Below, in pieces: positions 11,728-22,612 of a stretch of 64,000 nt of DNA. Origin of the DNA: Maratus speciosus (lineage: Eukaryota > Arthropoda > Arachnida > Araneae > Salticidae); contig OZ010793.1 of NCBI GenBank assembly GCA_963932465.1, positions 255,265,333 through 255,329,332 of the forward strand. Direction: 5' to 3'. How positions within the stretch are numbered: the stretch's first letter is position 1; each line of letters starts with the position of its first letter. A program made the translations under genes and the position numbers. The notes below the pieces were generated by a model, which was given only the letters and a program-made list of their open reading frames with translations, did no database searches and was not told the origin of the DNA.

Positions 11728-14700
11728 AGGGTTCATACGGTCCTTGAAAGTCCTTAAAAGTGCTTACATCTTTCAAAGGAAATTTTTGGTGCTTAAAAGT
11801 ACTTATTTTCATGCAAAATCTGAAAAAAGTCCTTAAAAGTGCTTAATTTTGCTCTCATATTAATTCTTAATAAAAGGTGAAACTCTTCTGCATTTCTTTT
11901 AATTTCTGATTTTAAAAAAATCTTAATCTCACCTTGCCTCCCCTTCTTCTGAAATTTCACTTCCCCCTTCGTAATATCAAAGTCAAAAACTTCATTTTTT
12001 TTTAAACCTTTTTCTACTCTCAGGGATGTAAGACCTGCGCCAGACGAAGCCAAAATCGGTTTACTGCGCCAAGCTTCTACGAAACCGCTATTTTTTTCCA
12101 TTTTGCGCCAAACCTGCGCCAAAACATACTTAGTGCCAAGATGAAATTTAGCACGATTTCGTCGATCCGAGAAACCAAAAAAAAAAATCCAGTTTTAACC
12201 TTTTTCTAGGCCGCTAATTGCGTCAAAAAAGGCAAAAAACCGCGGTCAAAAGATCTCGAAAAACACGCGATGTTTGTCAAATGATCACGAAAAAACGTGA
12301 ATTTTGTCAAAGGATCGCTAATTTCGTCAAAAACGAACAAAACGCGGTCAAAAGATCGTAAAAACGATAATTTTGTTAAAAGATGGCAAAAAAACACCGC
12401 AAATTTCATCAAAAGGTCGCAAAAAACCATAAATTTCGTCAAAAGATCGTGAAAAACATGCAAATTTCGTTAAAAGGTCGCGAAAAACACGCAAATTTTG
12501 TCGAAAGATCGCGAAAAACGCACGATTTCGTCAAAAGATCGTGAAAAATGTGAAAATTTCGTCAAAAGATCGCGAAAACACACACAAATTTTGTCGAAAG
12601 ATTGCGGAAATTTCGTCAAAAGATCGCGAAAAACGCGAAAATTTTGTCGAAAGATCGCGAATTTTGCCAAAAGATCGCTAATTTCGTCTAAAAACGAACA
12701 AAACTCGATCAAAAGATCATAAAAACGCTATTTTTATTAAAACATTGCGAAAAAACCCTGCAAATTTCATCAAAAAGTCGCAAAAAACACACGAATTTCA
12801 TCAAAAAGTCGCAAAAACAACGTGCATTTTGTCAAAAGATAGCTGACTTCGTCAAAAAACAAACAAAACGAGGTCAAAAGATTACCAAAAATATGCAAAT
12901 TTCGTCAAAAGATTGCCAAAAATACGCAAATTTTGTCAAAAGGTCGCGAAAAACATGGGAATTTTGTCACAGCAAAAAAAACACCCCGTTAATTTTGTCA
13001 AAGGATTACCCATTACTTCTAAAAACGAACAAAATGGGGTCAAAAGATTGTGAAAAAACGCAAATTTCGTTAAAAGATCTCGAAAAAAAACTACATATCT
13101 CATCAAAAGGTCACAAAAAATGCAAATTTTGTCAAAAGATTTAAAAAAAAAACACGTTAATTTCATCAAAAAATAGCGAACAGCACACTGATTTCAACAA
13201 AGGATAGCAAAAAAAAAACGTGAATTTTGTCAAAAGATCGCGAAAATACGCAAATTTCTTTTTTATTAGCATTAGAATTTCAATTTGCTCCAAAAACCCT
13301 TTTTATGGCTACAAAATTAATTTTTGCTGCTACTAAATCAGATTTTTGCTGCTACAAAAATAGATTTTGCCGCTGCAAAAATAGATTTTACTGCTCCAAA
13401 ATTCGATTTTTGCTGCTACAAAACTGCTACAAAATGGCTTTAGTGCACTTTCATCCCTGTACTCTATTTCTTACTTTATACTGAATAAATAATCTGTCCT
13501 AAATTTCTGTAACAATTCATTCAATCACATTTCATTAAAATTTCATCTGAATTTCACCCTCAAAATTTTCCTTCCTCCGCTTTTCTTTGCTCCCCCACAG
13601 TACTCAAAGTTTAAAAACTCTTCAAATCTGTTTAATTTAAAATTTTTTTGCTTTGTCATTTTATTGCCACAATAAATAATCAATCAAGATTTCTCTTCCA
13701 ACCGAAATTGGAATTTTCCTTTTGCCCCCCCCCCCCCCCCCCCATACACACACACACACACACACTTAAAGAACACATGGAATTTAAAGTCTTTAAAACT
13801 CCTCTTAGTCTTTTTTTCTTATAAATTTTTAGTAAGGTAAATAAATAAGTCATCTAATAAACTCCCTCCCTCCCTAAAAAATTAAAAAAAATATGCTTGT
13901 CCCTTTGCCCCCTCAACTTATAAAGTTTAAAATCTTAAAAATCATTGCTTTTTTTAAAACTTTTTCTGCTCCATTAGTTAATTTATTGTAACAATAAAGA
14001 ATCGATCATGCAGTTTTACTCCCCCCCCCCCCTCTACCGAAATTCACGTTTCCCTGCCCTCCCCCTTCCTTACCAAGCATACAAAATTTAAAGTCTTTTA
14101 AACTGTAAGTTAATTATAAATCTGTTAAGCTACCCCCCCCCCCCCCCCCCCCCCCGCTCCTCCTCAATAATAAGAAAAAATTATGTTTCTCCTCTTTGTT
14201 TATCTTTACAATAAGAAAGTATTGGATTCAGGAAAATTTTCGACCAATTTACACATTTTAGGGGTCAGATATCCTGAAAAACATGTTTTTACAAAATGAG
14301 TCTGTGACTCTGTCTGTATGTATGTGACACAAATTTTGTGGGTGGTGTATCTCAAGAATTTAGCACAAAATTTAATAAAAATTTATATTCAGTTAATCCT
14401 CGATATAAATTAGTGTGGATTACTTTTTGCTGTAAATCGCCCAACAGGTGGTGCTGCTATGCTGCATTTTTCATGATTTACGCCATAGCTATATCGCAAG
14501 AACTAATGCACAGATTTTCATCAAACTTCAGATTCAGTTAGATGTTTACATAAGTTGTTGTTGATTAGGTTTTGTTGTAAATCACCCTACAGGTGGTGGT
14601 GCTATGCTATATTTTGCACGATTTTAACGATAGTCGTATCTCAAGAACTAATGCACGGAATTTCATATCTTTAGAATCTTCATGAGGGACATAGACCATT

Positions 14701-14998
14701 TAGAATTTTGGCACTCTGATAATGGATTTTGTAGTATTAACATGTATGAGATAGAAGAAAGTTTTGGGATTGGCACGACTAGTTTTTTCTTCTGCTGTAT
14801 GTTATTTTAAAATTTTCTAAATTTCTTGAATCACTTGAATATTTAAAACTTTTACAAAAATGAAAGAAACCCTTTATTAAAAAATGCATGTTATAATTTA
14901 TTAGTTTAATTTGAAGGTCCTTAAATTTTTTTGGTTTTGGTCCTTGAAAGTCCTTAAAAGTACTTGATTTTTATTTAAAGAAATGTGTACGAACCCTG
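11728..14998. mobile_element. TIR element, CAGGGTTC family, 6-bp TSD (TGTACT)
   Basis: It starts AGGGTTCATACGG (the first C is apparently lost) and ends CGAACCCTG, with TGTACT duplicated exactly at 11722-11727 and 14999-15004. Both ends carry repeats of TCCTTGAAAGTCCTTAAAAG (11740-11860 and 14940-14970). The interior contains an array-bearing element (12021-13459), several poly-C runs (about 13726-13743, 14022-14033, 14132-14155) and a duplicated block of about 143 bases (14432, 14575: CAGGTGGTGGTGCTATGCT-like). No transposase is seen. The hAT-like termini are suggestive only; typical hAT elements make 8-bp duplications. Confidence 0.7.
12021..13459. mobile_element. Array-bearing TIR element, family B copy b (complete)
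   Basis: It starts CAGGGATGTAAGACC and ends CACTTTCATCCCTG; the 6-bp target duplication TACTCT lies at 12015-12020 and 13460-13465. The order is left TIR, a leader rich in GCGCCAA (12030-12140), a 31-bp array (about 12230-13260), a TGCTGCTACAAAAT minisatellite (13290-13440) and the right TIR. The same order is seen in the copy at 31259-47761. There is no coding capacity beyond array read-through. It is nested in the element at 11728-14998. Confidence 0.75.
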
Positions 14999-15007
14999 TG
15001 TACTGTA

Positions 15008-15404
15008 TATTTTTTAATTTGTTTGGCAGAATTATTACTTGGCCATTTTATATATGATGTAATTTCCCTCATTTACTGCTTTTAATGTCTATTAATGAAT
15101 TTATTATTTTAAGTTTTCTTTTTCTTTTAACAGTCATAATAAATACAATTTTTATGATGTAATTTTTAATATTTTCCTGCTTTTAACATGTAATGATTTA
15201 ATTCTGAAGTTTTTCTGTTTTAAATAGTCACATGTAAATAAATTTTTAATTGTAAGGAAATATTATTATTTGCTCTTTTCCTATGATTGGCAACAATTTG
15301 AAATAATAATCTTTCTAAAATATGCAAAAAATATCTCTTGAAATGATGAAAATTTAATTAAACTAAATAAGAAATTATTATTTATTTAATCTTAATATTA
15401 ATTT
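15008..15404. repeat. AT-rich dispersed repeat, second copy
   Basis: Similar to 10840-11070 in the same orientation and diverged; non-coding. The two blocks flank the MITE at 11074-15005, so they may be one repeat that has been duplicated or one element that was invaded. Confidence 0.35.
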
Positions 15405-15820
15405 TTATTTCAATCGGTAGTGAAATAATATTGTGATTAAATTATGTTTTTCAGGAAAATTTAAAAAATAATTCTAATTCATTAAATATTAAATCTGTAC
15501 CTTGGAACAAAAAGGCCAATGTCCATTTTTCTCAAATGGCAGGAAATCCAATTTAAGTTTGACACATTACATTAACAGTAACATTGGCCTTGACAAAATA
15601 TTTTGTTTTCAGTGATCTAATATTGGGAGGACTTTGGCCTTTTTAAATATTACTTTATATCACATCCTGAATTCATTCGTGCATTTAACTCAAATTTCTC
15701 AATTTTGGACATTGGCCCTTTTTGTTCCAAGGTATAGAAATTTTAATGAATTATTTTTTCAAATTTTCCTGAAAAACATAATTTAATCTCAATATTGTTT
15801 CACTGCCGATTGAAATAACA
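15405..15820. repeat. Long palindrome (about 120-bp arms)
   Basis: The left arm (from TTTATTTCAATCGG to AGGCCAATGTCC, 15405-15524) is repeated inverted at about 15705-15820 with few mismatches and some small gaps. The innermost TACCTTGGAACAAAAAGGCC/GGCCCTTTTTGTTCCAAGGTA part is nearly perfect. The spacer is about 180 bases. It is a fold-back MITE or hairpin; no TSD is clear. Confidence 0.7.
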
Positions 15821-16107
15821 GATAATTTTAATTTGAAAATGGCAAAAAAGAAGAAATCAAATAATTCCTGTCGTTATCCGTTTTCTCCCTTTTGTCACAA
15901 AAATAGAGTAATTTGGTTACCATGATTAGAATAATTAAATTCAAATTTTTAAATTCTAATACCAGTTTTAAGATCTGCAGATCAATACAGATTTTTGGTG
16001 TTAATTTCACCGTATAATACTCCATTCATATTTTAGGAGAAATAGCCGTAAACCTGAATCAGTCGTTTCATAAATTCATTTCATTAGGATTTTATATATA
16101 TATAGGG
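15821..16107. other. Non-coding intron DNA
   Basis: AT-rich, with a short (TA)n run near 16092-16104; no gene or repeat boundary is seen. Confidence 0.5.
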
Positions 16108-16674
16108 CAGGGTTGTAATTTTAACCGGTCAAAATTGATTTTGACCAGAACACTGAATAAAAGTGGTTTTAACCATACAAAATTGGTCAAAAGTGGTCAG
16201 AAACGGCCAAAACTGTTAAAAATGGTCTTAATTTTAATAATTTTTTCTTTCCAATTAAAAGTAACTTAATAAGTAATGAAAGTAACAGTCAGTTAAAAAA
16301 ATAATACACTGATAAATTAAGGAGGCTTATTAGTAAAATATGCTTATACAATGCAATAAGAAAGCTAGATCCATAATTGCCTTTTCATTGTTAATTGCGT
16401 ATTAACAGGGAAAAAATCAAAATCATTCTTCCTTTCAGCTGTTGATACAGAGGTATCTAAAAAAAAAAAAAAAACTGCTCAGTATTGTTTAAAACTAGCA
16501 GCTGGTGCTAAAGAAGAAGTAGAAAACAAGTTTGTTTGTAAAGTAAGAAGTTGTGTAAGTGACAATGAAAACATGATGAAACGCATGAGAGAAGATTTTA
16601 AAAATGCATATAGAGACTAACTGTTTATTTCTTATGGATGTGCTGCACATTACTTGAATCTTGTAGGACAAGAT
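16108..16674 (+). pseudogene. hAT transposon left end with decayed transposase (DUF659-like)
   Basis: A hAT-style terminus, CAGGGTTGTAATTTTAACC, starts at 16108. From about 16510 the + strand reads, with a stop in the middle, KFVCKVRSCVSDNENMMKRM and then, after the stop, YGCAAHYLNL at about 16637-16666. This resembles the DUF659/catalytic region of hAT transposases (D-N pair, then the YGCSAHxLNLLAKD motif). A later hAT element (16675-19594) interrupts it directly after this motif. It is broken and clearly inactive. Family call is by motif memory only. Confidence 0.5.
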
Positions 16675-16738
16675 TAGGGATGCACCGAATAGTGATTTTG
16701 GCCGAATATCGAATATTCGGCTAGCCGAATAGTAATTA

Positions 16739-17217
16739 CAGTACAGAACCATTTATCCAGAATGCTTAGGGTCAGATGTATTCCGGATAACTGGTTTTTC
16801 CAGTTAACTGGTTCTGCATTAAAGAAGCATCCATTTGATAAGTTTTGTGGAATATGTGGTGTTGTGACATTACTTCTGATTTTAAATTATTAGAATACTT
16901 GGATTAAAAATCAATGCAAGAAAGATCAAAAGTTAACCAGAGTTTAAAAGAAGGTAATTTATGGGAATCCCTTAGGAACAAAAATTCTCCTGTTTCCTCT
17001 GCATTAAAATTAAAACATCTACAATACAACTAAATATGTTTTCATTTCAAATACTAGACGTCATCAAATTATACAATTGTTTCAAGCAAAGCCTATGTCA
17101 AACTGGCAGTATATGACACCTTTTTCTATGAAGATTCTGAAATCAGTCTATCAGAAATATCATTCCGGATAACTGGTTTTCCGGTTAACTGGTTTCCGGA
17201 TAAATGGTTCCATACTG
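16739..17217. mobile_element. Tc1/mariner-pogo type MITE, TA TSD
   Basis: The ends CAGTACAGAACCATTTATCC and (reverse complement) CAGTATGGAACCATTTATCC are flanked by TA on both sides. Subterminal copies of TTCCGGATAACTGG occur. The length is 479 bases, with no coding capacity. Confidence 0.8.
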
Positions 17218-17496
17218 TACTAGGCCGAATACCGAATATTCGGCTAGCCGAATACCGAATATTTGGCCTGCCGAATAGTAACTATTCGGCCGAATACCGA
17301 ATATTCGGCTTGTCGAATATTTTTATATTTCAAAGTTTAAAGGCACTAAAATGTTACATTTTAAAACAATTTTACATAATATATAAAACAAACTTTTATT
17401 CTAATAAACAAGAACTTTTTTCAAGTAAATTTTATGCTGAAAAAAATCTGCTTGGAGTTATTCAAGAAAAGGATAGTTATAAAACTTTTTTAATTA

Positions 17497-18897
17497 CAGT
17501 ACCGGACCTCAAATCCGGACTGGTCGGGACCGCGGCCGTTCCGGATTTCGGAATTTTCCGGATTTTAGGTCCTTAACCAAAATAAATAAACAGATACAGT
17601 ACATGTCCTTGGCAAAATTTTACATGCCACGGAGCAATCTATACCGCGAATTGCCATGTTAGGCTTAGTGTAAATAAAGCCAAAAATACAAATTGCAAAA
17701 ACTAATTCAAAATAAAAATAAGTTTTTAAAAAAATACTATTACTGCATATTCTTAGAAATATTAAAGCATTTTTTAGAAAATGAAAATGCGTTGTTGCTC
17801 GCGAGTTAGGCCTAGGAATCTATATCGCGGATTGCCGTATGAGGTATAAGTAAACAAACATAAACATAAATTTAAAAAAAAATTTTTAAATAAGGATAAG
17901 AATTTTTTTTAATCCTGTACATCACATTATTAGGAACATAGAAACATTTTTTTAGAAAATGAAAATACATCGTTGTTTGCGAGAGCCGAATTAGGCTCTT
18001 TGTTAACTGCCATTTGTCCCTAAGTTTGCTCTGAAACCATAGTAACGAGCTCCCAGCGACACAGTTTCTTTCCTTAAAAATAATTATCTCCGTTGCTAAT
18101 TGCCGAATTTCTTTAAAATTTTCAGCAAGTTACAATAATAGTGAATTAGCTTGTGTAACGAATTTTTATTAAATTATGATAAGTTATTAGAAAGCTAGGG
18201 TACCTCTTAAAAAGAAAAGGCCACTAGATGAAAAGAAAGTAAAGAAAAACGACATATCTATCTGCTGTTTGTTTTGCTTATTCAACATGTTTATTTAACT
18301 GCGTGAAGTGGAAAGTCAACGTTATCAGAATGAGATCATTAGCTTTCGATGGACAGCTTGTTTTGTTATGGAGAAAGGAACTTTGGGTAGATTTTTTTTT
18401 CTCTTTGAGTTAAAGAAAAGAATTTTTTGGTACGGTGCTTACAAACAGAATTTTTTCGAAAAATGAAATTTGTTGAACATATTAAAAGTGGGGGGAGGGC
18501 GTTGTAAAATATTTTTACATATAAATATTATAAATATATTCTACGAATCTTTTTAAAAATAATTCTTTCTTGTGGTTATTTATTTATTCTTTTTACATTT
18601 TCTATATAAATGAAGAAAAGGGTTTCTTTTTAAAATAAATTTAAAATGTGTGCACACACTAACTACGATAATTCTGTTAGAAAATTTGGATTAAAACTAA
18701 TGAATGAAAAACATTGCAATAAAATAAAATTGCTGAGTCTAGTTTGGCTCGGCACTGTGTTACGTGAGCACGTAGCGCCATCTATGGACGTTTTTACGAA
18801 ATATTTATTCGAGATCATCGCAGAATTTCAGTTTTTTTTCCATTCCGGATTTTGGGTCGTCCGGATTTTAGGATTCCGGATTTGAGATCCGGTACTG
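17497..18897. mobile_element. Pogo-type non-autonomous element, TA TSD
   Basis: The termini CAGTACCGGACCTCAAATCC and (reverse complement) CAGTACCGGATCTCAAATCC are flanked by TA (17495-17496, 18898-18899). Length 1401 bases. The interior has two related blocks (about 17620-17790 and 17810-17990, both with GCCGTAT/TTGCCATG-type and AGAAAATGAAAA pieces). No transposase is seen. Confidence 0.8.
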
Positions 18898-19594
18898 TAA
18901 TAAAATTTTAAATTTTATGGTTTCTTCTGAGAATTAAAAACAGATGAATAAAATTTACTTAAATTCAAAAAGAAACAGTTTAAAAATCAAAGAGAAATTG
19001 TGAAAAAATTGTACAGGATCATATATTATTTGTTTCTCCGGAAGAGACTAAAGTAAAAGTAAATAAATACAATCTATTCGAATTTTATACGGTGGCAACT
19101 TAGCAAGAATAACAATTCTACTCCCTTTGATTAAGCAAGGAAGTTTTTTAATGCATCCTAGATCGGTGCCTGGAGTGGGCAATCTCATTTTCAGGGATTG
19201 TAACCGTTGTTCTAAAAATCGTAGCAAGAAACAGATTATTTACTGGAATGTTCAGGACTTGCCTTTGTACATCATTGATTCTTATGAAAATCTTCACGAT
19301 TGGTTAATTTTCTTAAATAATACTTAACAAAAAGCAACTAAATATTGTAAAAACATTCTCTTTTATTTAAATATGATTTTGTTTCTAATTATTCTGAATA
19401 TCTTTAAGTTGACTCTTAAACGTAGAAATTGTATAAGGTTTTTAAAAATATATTTAAAAAGTTTTTTTTTAAGTATTCGGCTCTGCCGAATATTTTGATA
19501 TTTGGCATACCGAATAGTTTGCTATTCAGCCAAACCGAATATTCGGTAACATGGCCGAATACTGAATAGATACCAAATATTCGGTGCATCCCTA

Positions 19595-20030
19595 GACAAG
19601 GTATTACAAGCACAAACAAAGTTAGTTCAATAATGAAGATGTTATTGAAATGAAAAATTGCAGATGAGCATGAAGGATGGTATTGATGATAACATTGTTA
19701 AAATCATTAACAATGTAGTCATATACAAAAAAGTAAAACATTTACAAAATCAACTTCTTTCCCTTGCTTTAGATAAATTTACTAGTTCTACTATTTCCAC
19801 TACTAGTAGCTTAAGATCCTGGCACCGAGCCCCCAAATTAGTAGGATGGCTATAATGTAAAATGTTAACTTATTGATGACTTGAATAGCTAGGCATTGGA
19901 ATAACAATACATGAACTTTAATACAATTCTATAAAAATCATTTTACACCACTTCGTTGATAGCTTCTGCAATTACATTACATTTCTCACTTAAAACCTAT
20001 AATATACTTTCTTTCGAACAGTCCAATTAA
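19595..20030 (+). pseudogene. Continuation of the decayed hAT transposase
   Basis: After the right TSD of the inserted hAT element the older sequence resumes. A + frame around 19658-19855 (start MKDGIDDNIVKIINN) may be further decayed transposase, since it ends in a piece resembling the ALDK... region after the catalytic histidine motif. It carries stops and shifts. No right terminus could be found; the next element inserts at 20031. Confidence 0.35.
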
Positions 20031-20394
20031 CAGGGTTCGCACAGACTCCTTAGACTCCTTGGAAACTCCTTAGAAATGAAAACATTCCCAAGTAGTACTT
20101 AGAACTACTTAGATAGGCAAACCACTACTTAGAAACTCCTTATATTGTATTGCGGCGTCAGACGCAAGCGATATTGCTGCCGAGGGGGGAAAATCGTGAT
20201 TGAAAAACGCACGGTAAATCCTTTATGCACGTCATTCATCTGAAGCACAACATTGATTGGGTAGAGTAATCTTAATAGCAGGGCTCCCACTAGGTCCGTA
20301 AAGTCCGTTTTTTGACACTGTTAGCCGACCTTTATTTTAAATTTTATCAATGTTTGGTATTTAGCCAAAAATCTTGGAAAAATCGAGTTTTTCG

Positions 20395-21240
20395 CAAATA
20401 TATTCCAAAAAATACCGTCAAATTTCGTCAGTCGATCGCGAAAAAAATTCGTAAATTTTGTCAAAGGATCGTGAAAAAACGCGAATTTCTTAAAAGACAG
20501 CGAAAAAACGCGAATTAACTCAAAGGATCACGAAAAAACGCGAATTTCGTTAAAGACCGAGAATAAAAGCAGATTTTCTCAAAAGGTCGCATGAAACGCA
20601 AATTTCCTCAAAAGATCGCGAATTTCCTCAAAAGATCGCGAAAAACACGCGAATTTCCTCAAAAGATCGCGAAAAACACGCGAATTTCTTCAAAAGATCG
20701 CGAAAAACACGTGAATTTCCTCATAGGATCGCGAAAAACACGCGAATTTCCTCATAGGATCGCGAAAAACACGCGAATTTCCTCATAGGATCGCGAAAAA
20801 CACGCGAATTTCCTCAAAGGATCGCGAAAAACACGCGAATTTCCTCAAAGGATCGCGAAAAACACACGGTTTCCATCAAAAGATCGCGAAAAAAAACGTT
20901 AGTTTCGTCAAACGATCGAAATAAAATGCGAATTCCATTAGAAGATCGCGAATTTCCCCAGAAGATCGTGAGAAACACGTGAATTTCGTCAAAGGATCGC
21001 GAAAAACACGCGGTTTTCATCAAAAAATCGCGAAAAAAACGTCAGATTCGTTAAACAATCGAAATAAAACGCGAATTCCATTAGAAGATCGCGAAAAACG
21101 CGAATTTTCCCAGAAGGTCGCGAAAAAAACGCGAATTTCTCCCAAAAGATAGAGAAAGAAACGCGAATTTCCCCCTGAAGATCGCGAAAAAAACGCGAAT
21201 GTCATCATAAGATCGCGAAAAAAATGCGAATTCTTCAAAG
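20395..21240 (+). repeat. 31-bp minisatellite array
   Basis: Tandem units TTTCCTCAAAAGATCGCGAA + AAACACGCGAA. The best run (20600-20880) has nearly identical units, several with TCATAGGATCG in place of TCAAAAGATCG. Because 31 is not a multiple of three, the array is open in several frames; the resulting Lys/Arg-rich peptides are not evidence of genes. Confidence 0.9.
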
Positions 21241-21544
21241 AAAGCGATTACCGCTGTTCTAAAAGAATAAATTCAAAACTTGTTATATTTTTTATTGTAT
21301 GTTGCATTTAGCCTTTTTTTTTTTTTTTTTTTTTTTTTTCTTTTTTGCCTTTAAAAATTTTTTTAAAGATGTATCATGTATGTGATATACATAACAAGTG
21401 TTTAGGGTTTGACTAATCTCTATTTATATGACCTAGGGGTGATTCTAGTCCGAATTTTCCGAAAATGTAAGGCATTCATTTTCGGAAATTTTAAAAAATC
21501 GGTCACCAATTCGAAAATTCGGGCATATGGTCGCCGAAAAAAAA

Positions 21545-22270
21545 TAAAATTTGTCAATCGTTTGCAGAAAAATCGCCAATTTCGTTAAAGGATCGCAGAG
21601 AAAACGTAAAATTCGCGAAAAACCCCGCAAATTTCGTCGAAAGATCGCGAAAAAAACAACAAATTTCATCAAAAGATCGCAAAAAAACCAACAAATTTCA
21701 TTAAAAGATCGCGAAAAAAACAACAAATTTCATCAGAAGATCGCGAAAAAAACAAATTTCATCAAAAGATCGCGAAAAAAAACAACAAATTTCATCAGAA
21801 GATCGCGAAAAAAACAAATTTCATCAAAAGATCGCGAAAAACAACAAATTTCATCAAAAGATCGCGAAAAAACCCACAAATTTCATCAAAAGATCGCGAA
21901 AAAACCCACAAATTTCGTCGAAGATTGCCAAAACCCAAAAATTTCGTCAAAAGATCGCAAAAATCGACAAATTTCGTCAAAAGAGCGCGAAAACCGAAAA
22001 ATTTCGTCAAAAGATCGCGAAAAAACCCACAAATTTCGTCAAAAGAGCGCGTAAAAACTCACAAATTTTGTCGAAAGATCACGAAACCCCAAAAATTTCG
22101 TCGAAAGATCGCAAAAAGATGGAAAATTTCGGCAAAAAAATCACGAAAAATCGACAAATTTCGTCAAAAGATCGCAAAAAACCCCACAAATTTCGTCAAA
22201 AAAGAGCGTAAAAACTCACAAATTTTGTCAAAAGATCGCGAAAAAACCACAAATTTCGTCAAAGAGCCAC
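21545..22270 (+). repeat. 31-bp minisatellite array, second in the same element
   Basis: Units of the same family (TTTCATCAAAAGATCGCGAA + AAAAACAACAAA), with AACAACAAA or ACCCACAAA in the spacer half instead of ACGCGAA. It is a distinct subfamily from the array at 20395, separated from it by poly-T and a CCGAAAA-rich module. Confidence 0.9.
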
Positions 22271-22328
22271 CGAGAAAACGCATAGCTAGTGTCGGGAGTG
22301 GATCTCCCCCCCCTCCTCTCTCTCCCCC

Positions 22329-22555
<227 letters not shown>

Positions 22556-22612
22556 CTTTCCAGATTTGCTGTGCATTTCAGAATTGTTTTTTTTTTTTTT
22601 TTTACTCAGAAT

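Larger units (their letters stand above)
11074..15005. mobile_element. Pogo/Tigger-type MITE (TA TSD), split by a nested insertion
   Basis: The left end is CAGTAAAGCCCCGATGATCC after TA (11072-11073). Its right end is interrupted at 11727 and resumes at 15005, followed by TA (15006-15007). Ignoring the insertion and one copy of its target duplication, the right terminus matches the left with four mismatches over about 22 bases. The MITE itself is about 650 bases and has no coding capacity. The rejoined terminus independently confirms the 6-bp TSD of the inserted element. Confidence 0.7.
16675..19594. mobile_element. hAT non-autonomous element (TAGGGATGCACCGAATA), 8-bp TSD
   Basis: Perfect 17-bp terminal inverted repeats, TAGGGATGCACCGAATA, are flanked by GACAAGAT (left) and GACAAGGT (right), an 8-bp duplication with one mismatch, as expected for hAT. 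Subterminal DNA is full of CCGAATATTCGGC repeats. It holds two younger TA-type MITEs (16739-17217 and 17497-18897). No transposase is seen. Confidence 0.8.
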
